Source of the DNA: CAWAPD01 sp963783865
GTDB lineage: Bacteria; Actinomycetota; Thermoleophilia; UBA2241
Assembly (NCBI GenBank): GCA_963783865.1
Contig: CAWAPD010000004.1
Span: 124,001 to 188,000 of the forward strand
Direction of reading: 5' to 3'
Length of the DNA: 64,000 nucleotides
In this document: one piece after another, positions 10,358-18,090 of the stretch
Position numbering within the stretch: the first letter of the stretch is position 1
How the letters are laid out: each line of letters opens with the position of its first letter
The notes under the pieces: generated by a model
The model's input: only the letters and a program-made list of their open reading frames with translations
The model's database searches: none
Told to the model about the DNA's origin: nothing
Made by a program: the position numbers and the translations under genes

Positions 10358-11509
10358 ATGAAACGCGACTACTACGAAGTGCTGGGCGTCGACCGCTCGG
10401 CCGACGACGTGCAGATCAAGAAGGCGTTCCGCGGTCTGGCGCGGCAGTTCCACCCGGACGTGAACCCCGACGACCCCGAGGCCGAGGCCAGGTTCAAGGA
10501 GCTGGCCGAGGCGTACGAGGTCCTGAGCCAGCCCGACACCCGTGCCGTCTACGACCGCTACGGGTTCGACGGGCTCAAGGGCCGCGGGGCCCCCGACTTC
10601 TCCAACGTCGGTTTCGCCGACCTGTTCGACGTCTTCTTCGGCGGCGACCTGTTCGGCTCGATGCTGCGCGACGCGGCCGGAGGCGGCTTCGCCGGCGCCG
10701 CGGGTTCGCCGCTCGCGCCGCGCGGCGACGACGTGGAGGTGCGCGTCGAGCTCGACTTCGTCGAGGCGATGTTCGGCGCCAAGCGAGAGGTCGAGGTCGA
10801 CGCCGACGCCACCTGTGAGACCTGCGGCGGCAGCGGCGCCGCTCCGGGCACGGGCCGTGACGCCTGTCCCCAGTGCCACGGCAGCGGCCGCGTGCGCGAG
10901 GTCAGCTCCCTGGGCGGCTTCGGCCAGTTCATCCGCACCAGCACCTGCAACCTCTGCCGCGGCCAGGGCACGATCGTCAAGCAGCCGTGCGAGAGCTGTC
11001 GCGGCGCCGGGCGCCGGCGGAGCAAGCGCAGCGTGACGGTCGAGATACCGGCCGGCATCGACGACCGCCAGCGGATGCGCCTGAGCGGGCAAGGGGGCGC
11101 CGGCGGGCCCGGGGCCCGCCCCGGCGACCTGTACGTGCTGGTCCGCGTCAAGCCCGACGAGCGGTTCCTGCGCGAGGGCGACGACCTGATCTACCGGCTC
11201 GACGTCACGATGATCGACGCGGCGCTGGGCATGACGACCGTCGTGCCGGCGCCCGACGGCGACCTCGAGCTGAAGCTCGCGGCCGGTTCGCAGCCCGGCG
11301 ACGTGAAGGTGTTCCGCAATCGCGGCGTGCCCGTCCTCCAGGGCTACGGCCGCGGCGACCTGCGGGTGGTGGTCAACGTCACCGTGCCGCGGCACCTCAA
11401 CGCCGAGCAGCGCGAGATGCTCGAGAAGTTCGAGGAGCTGACGACCGACAAGAACTACCAGCCGGACGAGGGCTTCCTCGAGAAGCTGCGGGCCGCGTTC
11501 CGTCAGTGA
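10358..11509 (+). CDS. dnaJ: chaperone protein DnaJ
   Basis: 383 residues starting at the base after the hrcA stop. The J domain (residues 1-70) has the HPD motif at 32-34, which stimulates the DnaK ATPase. A Gly/Phe-rich linker with FADLFDVFFGGDLFG follows, then all four zinc-finger repeats CETCGGSG, CPQCHGSG, CNLCRGQG and CESCRGAG (about 144-210), and the C-terminal substrate-binding domains. This is a full type I DnaJ. Coupled to hrcA upstream and prmA downstream (GTGA overlap), it belongs to an hrcA-dnaJ-prmA operon lacking dnaK and grpE here, so those must lie elsewhere. Confidence 0.97.
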   Translation: MKRDYYEVLGVDRSADDVQIKKAFRGLARQFHPDVNPDDPEAEARFKELAEAYEVLSQPDTRAVYDRYGFDGLKGRGAPDFSNVGFADLFDVFFGGDLFGSMLRDAAGGGFAGAAGSPLAPRGDDVEVRVELDFVEAMFGAKREVEVDADATCETCGGSGAAPGTGRDACPQCHGSGRVREVSSLGGFGQFIRTSTCNLCRGQGTIVKQPCESCRGAGRRRSKRSVTVEIPAGIDDRQRMRLSGQGGAGGPGARPGDLYVLVRVKPDERFLREGDDLIYRLDVTMIDAALGMTTVVPAPDGDLELKLAAGSQPGDVKVFRNRGVPVLQGYGRGDLRVVVNVTVPRHLNAEQREMLEKFEELTTDKNYQPDEGFLEKLRAAFRQ

Positions 11510-12375
11510 CGGCGGCGCGCTTCACCCGCTGCACGCTCGACGTTTCTCCGGACCGCTACGAGGAGGCGGTGTCGGCGCTGCTCGACCTGGAGACCGGCGG
11601 CTGGGAGGAGCACGACTCGCTGCTGACCTTCTGGGTGCCCGGAGAGGCGGGCGGCCGCGACGCGGCCGCCCGCCTCTCCGGGCTCGGCCGCCTCTCGTGC
11701 GAGCCTGAGCGCTCCGACTGGCTCGAAGGCTGGCGCAAGCTCCACAAGCCGGTGACCGTCGCCGGTGTGACGGTGCGGGCGCCGTGGCACGAGCCGCACC
11801 CCGAGACGCTCGACGTGGTCGTCGACATCGGGATGGCGTTCGGCACCGGGTCGCATGCCACGACCCGGCAGTGCCTGGCGGCGCTCGCGGGGATGGAACG
11901 CGGCTCGCTGCTCGACGTCGGCACCGGGTCGGGTGTGCTGGCGCTGGCCGCTCTGCGGCTCGGGTTCGCCCCCGTCTATGCCTGCGACATCGACCCCGAC
12001 GCCCTGGCCGCGGCCGAGGCGAACGCGCGCCGCAACGGGTTGGCGCCCAAGCTCTTCAGCGCCGACTGCGCCGACCCCGCGATCGACCTCCCGCAGGCCG
12101 AGATCGTGGTCGCCAACATCGCGCTGCGCCCGCTCGAGGCCCTCGGGCGGCGCTATTCCGATGCTCTCGCGCGCGGCCTGCCGCACCCTCGGCGGGCGTT
12201 GCTGGCGGGCCTGCTCGAGGACCAGGTCGAGGCGGCGGTAGCCGCCTGGGGCGGCTACCGCCGCCTCCACACCGAGCGTGACGGCGAGTGGGTCCTGGTC
12301 GAGCTGGCGGCGCCCGGAGATCCCGCGGCGCCCGGAGAACCCGCGGCGTCCACAGCACCGGAGGCGCCCTCGTGA
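11506..12375 (+). CDS. prmA: ribosomal protein L11 methyltransferase
   Basis: 289 residues from a GTG overlapping the dnaJ stop. PrmA trimethylates ribosomal protein L11 using S-adenosylmethionine. Diagnostic motifs are IGMAFGTGSHATTRQCL, LLDVGTGSGVLALAAL (SAM site, about residues 135-150) and YACDIDPDALAAAEANARRNG. The usual NPPY-like substrate loop reads VVANIALRPLEAL, close to the NI(L/V)A of PrmA. The C-terminal tail is Pro/Ala-rich and variable. The gene contains two long perfect inverted repeats, at 11637-11683 and 12229-12267. Its stop overlaps mtaB. Confidence 0.93.
   Translation: MTAARFTRCTLDVSPDRYEEAVSALLDLETGGWEEHDSLLTFWVPGEAGGRDAAARLSGLGRLSCEPERSDWLEGWRKLHKPVTVAGVTVRAPWHEPHPETLDVVVDIGMAFGTGSHATTRQCLAALAGMERGSLLDVGTGSGVLALAALRLGFAPVYACDIDPDALAAAEANARRNGLAPKLFSADCADPAIDLPQAEIVVANIALRPLEALGRRYSDALARGLPHPRRALLAGLLEDQVEAAVAAWGGYRRLHTERDGEWVLVELAAPGDPAAPGEPAASTAPEAPS
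11637..11683. repeat. perfect inverted repeat inside prmA (22-bp arms, 3-nt spacer)
   Basis: Bases 11637-11658 pair exactly with 11662-11683, with GAC between. The repeat encodes PGEAGGRDAAARLSG in the variable N-terminal domain. Confidence 0.92.
12229..12267. repeat. second perfect inverted repeat inside prmA (18-bp arms, 3-nt spacer)
   Basis: Bases 12229-12246 pair exactly with 12250-12267, with TGG between. It encodes EAAVAAWGGYRRL near the C-terminus, where the family is poorly conserved. Confidence 0.92.
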
Positions 12376-13655
12376 CGCCGCGCGTGCACGCGGCCTTCGT
12401 CGGCTGCAAGGTGAGCCAGGCCGACAGCGAAGCGGCGGCGCGGGCGCTGGCGCAAGCCGGGTTCGTCGCCGTCGACGACCCAGCCCAGGCCGACGTGCAC
12501 GTGCTGATGACGTGCGGCGTGACGGCCGAAGCCGAGCGCAAGTCGCGGCAGCTCGCGCGCCGCCTGGCGCGGACGGGCGCACCCGTCGTCGTCGGCGGCT
12601 GTGCCGCGGCACTGCGGCCGGAGCAGTTCGACGGCGCCGCCGTCGAAGGCGCGGGCGGCGACGGCGACGGTGTCGCCGCCGTCGTCGCCCGCGCCGTGGA
12701 GCTCGCGGGCGACGCCGAGACGGGCAGCACCCGGGACGTGGGCGCGACGGGCGCCCGGCCCTCACTGGCGCTCGCCGGTCCGTGCGCGCCCCGCACGCGC
12801 TTCACCCTGAAGGTCCAGGACGGGTGCGACGCGGCCTGTACGTACTGCGCCGTGCGGCTGGCGCGAGGACGGCCCTGGAGCCTGCCGGCCGGCGACGCGG
12901 TCGCCCTGGTCCGCACGGCGGTCGAGGACGGGTGCGGCGAGGTCGTGCTCTCAGGGATCGACCTGGGGTCGTACCGCGATGCCGGCGGGCACGACCTTGC
13001 CGCCCTCGTCACGCGGCTCGCCGGTCTCGACGGCCTGCGGCGCCTGCGCCTGTCGTCGATCGAGCCCGGGCACCTGACTCCGGCGCTGCTGCAGGCCCTC
13101 GCGCACCCACGCGTCGCCCGGCACCTGCACGTGCCGCTGCAGTCGGCCGACGACGGGGTGCTGGCCGACATGGGCCGCCCCTATGCGTTCGCGGCCTATG
13201 CGGAGACCGTCGCGCGGGCTCGCAAGGCGCTTCCCGGCCTGGCGGTGACGACCGACGTCATCGCCGGCTTCCCGACCGAGGACGAGGCCGCCTTCGGGCG
13301 CACGCTGGAAGCGCTCCACCCTCCGGCGGGTCTGTTCGCCCGCGCCCACGTGTTCGCCTACTCGCCGCGTCCGGGCACGGCGGCGGCCGCGCTGGGGCGG
13401 CTGTCGGCCGAGGTCGTCAGAGCGCGCGTGGCGCGCGCCCTGATCGCCGCGACGGCCGCCCGCGACGCGGCCGCCCGCGCGACCCTCGGCGCCCGCGCGG
13501 AGGTGGTGCTCGAGGAGTTCCGCGACGGGCTCTGGAGGGGGTACAGTTCGGGGTACGTGCGGTACTACCTCGCCGGGGAGGGCGAGCCGGGACGGCTCGC
13601 CGCCGCCGTGGCCGACGAGCCGTTCGCGGACGGCGTGAAAGGACACATCGCATGA
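12372..13655 (+). CDS. mtaB: tRNA (N6-threonylcarbamoyladenosine37-C2)-methylthiotransferase MtaB
   Basis: 427 residues from a GTG overlapping the prmA stop. MtaB adds a methylthio group to t6A at position 37 of tRNAs. It has the methylthiotransferase N-terminal cysteines (FVGCKVSQADSE, MTCGVTAEAERKSRQ, VVGGCAA), the radical SAM motif CDAACTYC near residues 152-159 after FTLKVQDG, and a C-terminal TRAM-like region ending RYYLAGEGEPGR. MiaB and RimO are relatives, but the position after prmA, as in Bacillus and many actinobacteria, favours MtaB. The stop overlaps the HIT gene (ATGA). Confidence 0.9.
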   Translation: MTPRVHAAFVGCKVSQADSEAAARALAQAGFVAVDDPAQADVHVLMTCGVTAEAERKSRQLARRLARTGAPVVVGGCAAALRPEQFDGAAVEGAGGDGDGVAAVVARAVELAGDAETGSTRDVGATGARPSLALAGPCAPRTRFTLKVQDGCDAACTYCAVRLARGRPWSLPAGDAVALVRTAVEDGCGEVVLSGIDLGSYRDAGGHDLAALVTRLAGLDGLRRLRLSSIEPGHLTPALLQALAHPRVARHLHVPLQSADDGVLADMGRPYAFAAYAETVARARKALPGLAVTTDVIAGFPTEDEAAFGRTLEALHPPAGLFARAHVFAYSPRPGTAAAALGRLSAEVVRARVARALIAATAARDAAARATLGARAEVVLEEFRDGLWRGYSSGYVRYYLAGEGEPGRLAAAVADEPFADGVKGHIA

Positions 13656-13990
13656 ACGACTGCATCTTCTGCCGCATCGCGGCCGGCGAGATCCCGGCCG
13701 AGCTGGTGGCCTCCGACGGGCGTTTCCTGGCGTTCAAGGACCTGCATCCGCTCGCTCCGGTGCATGTGCTGATCGTGCCGAGGCGGCACGTCGCCTCGCT
13801 GAGCGACGTCGCCGGGCTCGGCGACGACGGCGCCGGCCTGCTCGACTTCATGGCGACGCTGGCCGCCGACCTCGGGGTGAGCGACACCGGCTACCGGGTC
13901 GTCACCAACACCGGTCCCGATGCCGGCCAGGAGGTCATGCACCTGCACTGGCACCTCATCGGCGGCGCACCTCTGGGAGGCATGGCGTGA
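13652..13990 (+). CDS. HIT-family nucleotide-binding protein (HinT-like)
   Basis: 112 residues. It starts MNDCIFCRIAAGEIPAELV, typical of histidine triad hydrolases, and ends with the triad HLHWHLIGG (about 97-105), in which the central His attacks phosphoramidates of AMP. The first two cysteines (CIFC) are those seen in zinc-binding HIT proteins. Substrate in vivo is not known. It overlaps mtaB upstream and the yqeY-like gene downstream by four bases each, so the whole prmA-era stretch looks like one translationally coupled operon. Confidence 0.93.
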   Translation: MNDCIFCRIAAGEIPAELVASDGRFLAFKDLHPLAPVHVLIVPRRHVASLSDVAGLGDDGAGLLDFMATLAADLGVSDTGYRVVTNTGPDAGQEVMHLHWHLIGGAPLGGMA

Positions 13991-14448
13991 TCCGCGAAGC
14001 GGGAGCGATCGAGACGCAGATCAAGGGCGACACCGTCACCGCCATGAAGGCCGGCGACAAGGAACGCGTCGGCGCCCTGCGGATGCTGACGGCGGCGCTC
14101 AAGAAGGAGCGCATCGACCGCGGCGGAGCGGTCGACGAGGCGAGCGAGCTGACGGTGCTCAAGCGCGAGCGCAAGCGACGCCTCGAGGCGGCCGAGGTCT
14201 ACGACCGGGCCCGGCGCCCCGAGCTCGCCGCCAAGGAGGAGCGGGAGGAGGCCCTGATCGCCGCCTACCTGCCGCAGGAGCTGTCGGCCGAGGAGCTGGC
14301 GCGGCTGGTCGACGCCACGATCGCCGAGACCGGCGCCAGCACGCCCAAGGAGATGGGGGCCGTCATGAAGGCAGTGATGGCCAAGGTCGCCGGCCGCGCC
14401 GACGGCAAGCAGGTCAACACGCTCGTGCGCGAACGGCTCGGGGCCTAG
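13987..14448 (+). CDS. GatB/YqeY domain-containing protein
   Basis: 153 residues from a GTG overlapping the HIT stop. It resembles YqeY, which shares its fold with the C-terminal tRNA-binding domain of GatB. Features include IKGDTVTAMKAGDKERVGALRMLTAALKKERID at the N-terminus, the YLPQELSAEEL hinge and the terminal STPKEMGAVMKAVMAKVAGRADGKQVNTLVRERL, a standard YqeY ending. Its cellular role is not settled, though links to tRNA or transamidation have been proposed. The position between HIT and phoH is also seen in other Gram-positive genomes. Confidence 0.9.
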   Translation: MIREAGAIETQIKGDTVTAMKAGDKERVGALRMLTAALKKERIDRGGAVDEASELTVLKRERKRRLEAAEVYDRARRPELAAKEEREEALIAAYLPQELSAEELARLVDATIAETGASTPKEMGAVMKAVMAKVAGRADGKQVNTLVRERLGA

Positions 14449-14477
14449 CACCCCGTCGGCGCACCAGGGGGCTCGAG

Positions 14478-15464
14478 ATGGAGCAGGAAAGGATGCGCAC
14501 GACGGTCGAACTGGGCGACAACGCCGTCGCCCAGACGCTGGCCGGCGAGCACGACGCCAACCTCAAGGTGCTCGAGACGTCGCTCGACTGCGACCTGACG
14601 CTGCGCGGCGACCGGCTCATGTTCGAGGGAGGGGCCGCCGACGTCGCCCTGGCGCGGGCCGTCGTCGACGAGCTCGTCGACGTGATCGAGAGCGGACGTC
14701 CGGTGAACCCGCCGCTGGTCGAGTCGCTGGTCGAGATCGTCACCAGCAACGCCGGCAAGCCGTCGGACGTCTACAACGACATCGTGTGGACGCACCGCGG
14801 GCGCCAGATCGGTCCGCGCACCGTCAACCAGAAGAAGTACGTCGACGCCGTGCGCCAGAACACGATCACCTTCGGCATCGGCCCCGCCGGGACCGGCAAG
14901 ACCTACCTCGCGACGGCGCTGGCCGTGAACGCGCTCTTCTCCAAGCAGGTGGGGCGCATCATCCTCACGCGGCCGGCGGTGGAGGCGGGGGAGAGCCTGG
15001 GTTTCCTGCCCGGCACCATCTCCGAGAAGGTCGACCCGTACTTCCGGCCCCTGTTCGACGCCCTCTACGACATGATCAGCGGCGACAAGCTGGCGGGGCT
15101 GATCGAGAAGGGCGAGATCGAGATCGCGCCGCTGGCCTTCATGCGCGGCCGCACGCTGAACGACTCGTTCATCATCCTCGACGAGGCGCAGAACACCTCG
15201 CCCGAGCAGATCAAGATGTTCCTCACGCGCCTCGGCTTCGGCGCGAAGATGGTGGTGACCGGCGACATCACGCAGATCGACCTGCCCAAGGGACGCCAGT
15301 CCGGCTTGGCGCTGGTCCCCGACGTGCTCGGCGACATCCAGGACATCGCTTTCGTGCGCTTCGACCAGCGCGACGTGGTGCGGCACAAGCTGGTGCAGCG
15401 GATCGTCGCCGCCTACAAGGAGTACGGCGAGCGCGCGAGCGACGCGCCGGACGGCGCGTCGTGA
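14478..15464 (+). CDS. phoH: PhoH-like protein (ATPase, YbeZ family)
   Basis: 328 residues from ATG 14478 (ATG 14493 is an alternative). The protein has the Walker A motif GIGPAGTGKTYLA (about 133-145), LTRPAVEAGESLGFLPG, the Walker B segment FIILDEAQNTSPEQIKMFLTRLG and VTGDITQIDLPKG. These define the YbeZ/PhoH family of ATP-binding RNA-associated proteins that work with YbeY in rRNA processing. The next gene is indeed ybeY, overlapping by four bases. There is a 29-base gap upstream with GGGGG about a dozen bases before the start. Confidence 0.95.
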   Translation: MEQERMRTTVELGDNAVAQTLAGEHDANLKVLETSLDCDLTLRGDRLMFEGGAADVALARAVVDELVDVIESGRPVNPPLVESLVEIVTSNAGKPSDVYNDIVWTHRGRQIGPRTVNQKKYVDAVRQNTITFGIGPAGTGKTYLATALAVNALFSKQVGRIILTRPAVEAGESLGFLPGTISEKVDPYFRPLFDALYDMISGDKLAGLIEKGEIEIAPLAFMRGRTLNDSFIILDEAQNTSPEQIKMFLTRLGFGAKMVVTGDITQIDLPKGRQSGLALVPDVLGDIQDIAFVRFDQRDVVRHKLVQRIVAAYKEYGERASDAPDGAS

Positions 15465-15932
15465 GCGGGCTCGCCGTCGAGGTCGCCAACCGCACGCGGC
15501 GGCCCGTCGACGCCGGCGCCGTCGCGCGGCTGGTCGCGGCGGTGCTCGAGGGCGAGGGTGTCGGCGCCGGCGAGCTCGGCGTCCATTTCGTCGGCGAGGA
15601 CCGCATGCGCGAGCTCAACCGCGAGCACCGAGGGCTCGACGAGAGCACCGACGTGCTCTCGTTCCCCCTCGAGGACGTGGGGGACGGGTTCGCCCCGCCG
15701 GCCGACGACCGCGTGCCCCGGCTGCTCGGCGACGTCGTCGTCTGCCCGGCGGTCGCGGAGCGCCAGAGCCAGGGCGAGCGGCACGCCGCTCGCCTTCGAG
15801 CTGGCGCTCCTCTGCGTGCACGGCACCCTGCACGTGCTCGGCTACGACCACGAGATCGACGCCGGCCAGATGGCCCTGAGGCAGGCCGGCTACCTCGAGG
15901 ACGCGCGCTGGGAGGGTCTGCTTGGCGACTAG
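15461..15932 (+). pseudogene. ybeY: endoribonuclease YbeY, interrupted by a +1 frameshift
   Basis: The first part, from GTG 15461, reads ELGVHFVGEDRMRELNREHRG, STDVLSFPLED and LLGDVVVCPAVAERQ, as YbeY should. The catalytic end, GTPLAFELALLCVHG and then the zinc motif HGTLHVLGYDHE, is in the next frame. Removing one base at about 15779 joins them and restores the normal spacing (24 residues between the Cys of VVCP and the His of VHG, as in E. coli YbeY). YbeY is a metal-dependent RNase for 16S rRNA maturation and ribosome quality control. Without the shift the zinc site is lost. The shift lies inside a perfect 10-bp inverted repeat (15773-15794). It may be a real mutation or a sequencing error. 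Confidence 0.85.
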
Positions 15933-16650
15933 GCGCGGCACCTCGCTCCTGCAGAGCTTCAACTACGCCTTCGAGGGCATCATCCACGTGCTGCGCACGC
16001 AACGGAACATGAAGATCCACTTCGGCGTCGCCGTCCTGGTGCTGGTCGCCGCCTTCTTCTTCGACCTCGACCGCCTCGACATCGTGGCCCTGCTCGTGGC
16101 CATCTCGTTCGTGCTGATCGCCGAGATGATCAACACGGCGCTGGAGTACGCGATCGACATCTTCACGACGCGCTACGACCCGCTGGCCAAGATCGCCAAA
16201 GACATAGCCGCCGGCGCCGTGCTGATCGCCACCGTCAACGCGCTGGCGGTCGCCTACCTCGTGTTCTACGACAACCTGTCCGGCCTGCCGTACTCGGTGC
16301 TCTCGCGGGTGCGGTCGTCGCCGATCGACATCACCGTGATCGCGCTGGTGCTGCTGGTCGTCGTGGTCATCGCCGTCAAGGCCATGATGGGCAGCGGCAC
16401 GCCGCTGCGCGGCGGCCTGCCCTCGGGGCATGCGGCCGTCGCCTTCGGCGGCTGGGTGGCGATCACGTTCGTCGGCTCGGGGACGGCCTTCGCGCTGCCC
16501 ATCTCGCTGATCGGCCTGCTGATGGCGGCGCTGGTCGCCCAGAGCCGCATCCAGGCCGGCATCCACACCGCCTCCGAGGTGCTGCTCGGGGCGATGCTCG
16601 GCGCCGGCCTCATGGTCCTCGTGTTCCAGATCTGGTACCCGCTCAAGTAG
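15922..16650 (+). CDS. diacylglycerol/undecaprenol kinase fused to PAP2 phosphatase
   Basis: 242 residues from a TTG start that overlaps the end of ybeY by 11 bases. Residues 1-115 are a DgkA-type membrane kinase: SFNYAFEGIIHVLRTQRNMKIH, then AEMINTALEYAID with the catalytic Glu and PLAKIAKDIAAGAVL. Residues 125-242 are a PAP2 phosphatase: KAMMGSGTPLRGG, PSGHAAVAF and SRIQAGIHTASEVLLGA. In Gram-positive bacteria the kinase phosphorylates undecaprenol and PAP2 enzymes remove phosphate from undecaprenyl pyrophosphate, so both halves may serve the carrier lipid pool. Six or more membrane helices are predicted. The DgkA position before cdd and era is conserved in firmicutes. Confidence 0.88.
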   Translation: MATRRGTSLLQSFNYAFEGIIHVLRTQRNMKIHFGVAVLVLVAAFFFDLDRLDIVALLVAISFVLIAEMINTALEYAIDIFTTRYDPLAKIAKDIAAGAVLIATVNALAVAYLVFYDNLSGLPYSVLSRVRSSPIDITVIALVLLVVVVIAVKAMMGSGTPLRGGLPSGHAAVAFGGWVAITFVGSGTAFALPISLIGLLMAALVAQSRIQAGIHTASEVLLGAMLGAGLMVLVFQIWYPLK

Positions 16651-16661
16651 GTGGACGGGCG

Positions 16662-17108
16662 ATGAGCGACAGCGAAGCAGGCGGCGCGGCCGGTCCGGCC
16701 GGCGTCGCGGGGCGCGAGCCCGGAGACGAGGAGCGGCGGCTGTGGCGTGCCGCCGCAGCCGCCGCCCCTCGCGCCTACGCGCCCTACTCCGGCCTGCAGG
16801 TCGGCGCCGCCGTTCTGGCCGCCGACGGATCGGTCCACGTGGGCGTGAACGTCGAGAACGCCTCCTATCCGGTCGGCCTGTGCGCCGAGCGCGCGGCCCT
16901 GGCGGCGGCCGTGACGGCCGGCAGCCTCAGGCTGACGGCCGTGGCCGTGGCCGCCGCCGACGGCCGCGACCTGCTGCCCTGCGGCGCCTGCCTGCAGGCG
17001 CTGGCGGAGTTCGGCGCGCCGGCGATCGTCGCGCGGGCGGGCGGCGAGCAGCGGGTGTTCGAGCTGCGGGCGCTGCTCGCCGCCCCCTTCGACCTGCCCC
17101 GGCCGTGA
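16662..17108 (+). CDS. cdd: cytidine deaminase
   Basis: 148 residues. The zinc-binding deaminase motifs are visible: GLCAERAAL (Cys and catalytic Glu, about residue 74) and LPCGACLQAL (about 104). YAPYSGLQVGAAVL and VNVENASYPVG bind the nucleoside. It deaminates cytidine and deoxycytidine to uridine in pyrimidine salvage. There is an acidic, Gly/Ala-rich extension of about 25 residues before the domain. It overlaps era by four bases, the cdd-era order being common in Gram-positive bacteria. deoC, another nucleoside-salvage gene, follows era. Confidence 0.94.
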   Translation: MSDSEAGGAAGPAGVAGREPGDEERRLWRAAAAAAPRAYAPYSGLQVGAAVLAADGSVHVGVNVENASYPVGLCAERAALAAAVTAGSLRLTAVAVAAADGRDLLPCGACLQALAEFGAPAIVARAGGEQRVFELRALLAAPFDLPRP

Positions 17109-17998
17109 GCGAGCGCGGTCCCTTCCGGTCGGGCTTCGTCGCCGTCCTCGGCCGGCCCAACGTCGGCAAGTCGACGCTCGTGAACCGCCTGGTCGGGCGC
17201 AAGGTGAGCATCGTCTCGGACCACCCGCAGACGACGCGGCGGCGGATCAGCGGCGTGGTCACGGGCGCCGACTTCCAGCTCGTGCTGCTTGACCTGCCGG
17301 GGTTCCAGAAGCCGTTCGACGCGCTCACCGAGCGGATGCAGAAGATCGTCGACAGCACGCTCGAGGAGGTCGACGCAGCACTCTTCCTGATGAACGCGGC
17401 CGAGAAGCTGGGCGGCGGCGACCGCTTCGTCGCCAAAGCGGTCGCCGCCGCCCGCACGCCGTTCATCGCCGCCCTGAACAAGGCCGACCTGGTGCGGCCC
17501 CGGCAGCTCGACGCGACCATGGCCGAAGCCGAGGCGCTGCTCGGCGAGGGGAAGGTGCTGCCGATCAGCGCCCTGCGCGGGGACGGCCTGGCCGAGGTGC
17601 TTCACGGCCTGATCGAGGCGATGCCCGAGGGCCCGGTCTACTTTCCCGGCGGCGAGGTCTCGGACCAGCCGCTCGAGGCGCTGGTGGCCGAGCTCGTGCG
17701 TGAGCAGGCGCTGGCGGCGACGAGAGACGAGGTGCCGCACGCCGTCGCCGTGCAGGTGCAGTCGATCCGCGAGCGGCCGGGCGACTCACTGGTCGAGATC
17801 GAGGCCGACCTGATCGTGGAGCACGAGTCGCAGAAGGCGATCGTCATCGGCAAGGGCGGCCACGTGGTCAAGCGCATCGGCACGCGGGCGCGGCGCGAGA
17901 TCGAGGCGGTCATCGGGGCCAAGGTGTACCTGGCGTTGCGCGTCAAGGTGCGCCGCCACTGGCGTCGCGACGACCGCTACATCGACCGCCTCCTCTAG
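17105..17998 (+). CDS. era: GTPase Era
   Basis: 297 residues from a GTG overlapping the cdd stop. Era binds 16S rRNA and is needed for 30S assembly. The G domain shows GRPNVGKSTLVNRLVG, the TTRRRI switch I region, DLPGFQKP (an unusual but clear G3; the usual form is DTPG), NKADL and SALRGDG. The C-terminal KH domain carries IVIGKGGHVVKRIGTRARREIE (about 247-268). The gene contains an 18-bp perfect inverted repeat with an 8-base spacer at 17410-17453. Confidence 0.95.
   Translation: MSERGPFRSGFVAVLGRPNVGKSTLVNRLVGRKVSIVSDHPQTTRRRISGVVTGADFQLVLLDLPGFQKPFDALTERMQKIVDSTLEEVDAALFLMNAAEKLGGGDRFVAKAVAAARTPFIAALNKADLVRPRQLDATMAEAEALLGEGKVLPISALRGDGLAEVLHGLIEAMPEGPVYFPGGEVSDQPLEALVAELVREQALAATRDEVPHAVAVQVQSIRERPGDSLVEIEADLIVEHESQKAIVIGKGGHVVKRIGTRARREIEAVIGAKVYLALRVKVRRHWRRDDRYIDRLL
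17410..17453. repeat. perfect inverted repeat inside era (18-bp arms, 8-nt spacer)
   Basis: Bases 17410-17427 pair exactly with 17436-17453; the spacer is CGTCGCCA. It encodes GGGDRFVAKAVAAAR in the G domain, between G3 and G4. Confidence 0.88.
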
Positions 17999-18024
17999 CG
18001 GCCGGCGTCGGTCAGGCACGCCTC

Positions 18025-18033
18025 TGATATAGT
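18025..18033 (+). promoter_or_regulatory. extended -10 promoter for deoC-hisI (TGATATAGT)
   Basis: TGA followed by TATAGT matches an extended -10 element closely. There is no convincing -35 box. The predicted leader is about 50 bases. It lies in the 92-base gap after era, so deoC and hisI probably form their own unit. Confidence 0.55.
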
Positions 18034-18090
18034 TGCTCCCGAGGGAGCCCCGCCGTTCCGGCGCATCTTCGTCTCTGTCAGGGGTGGCAC

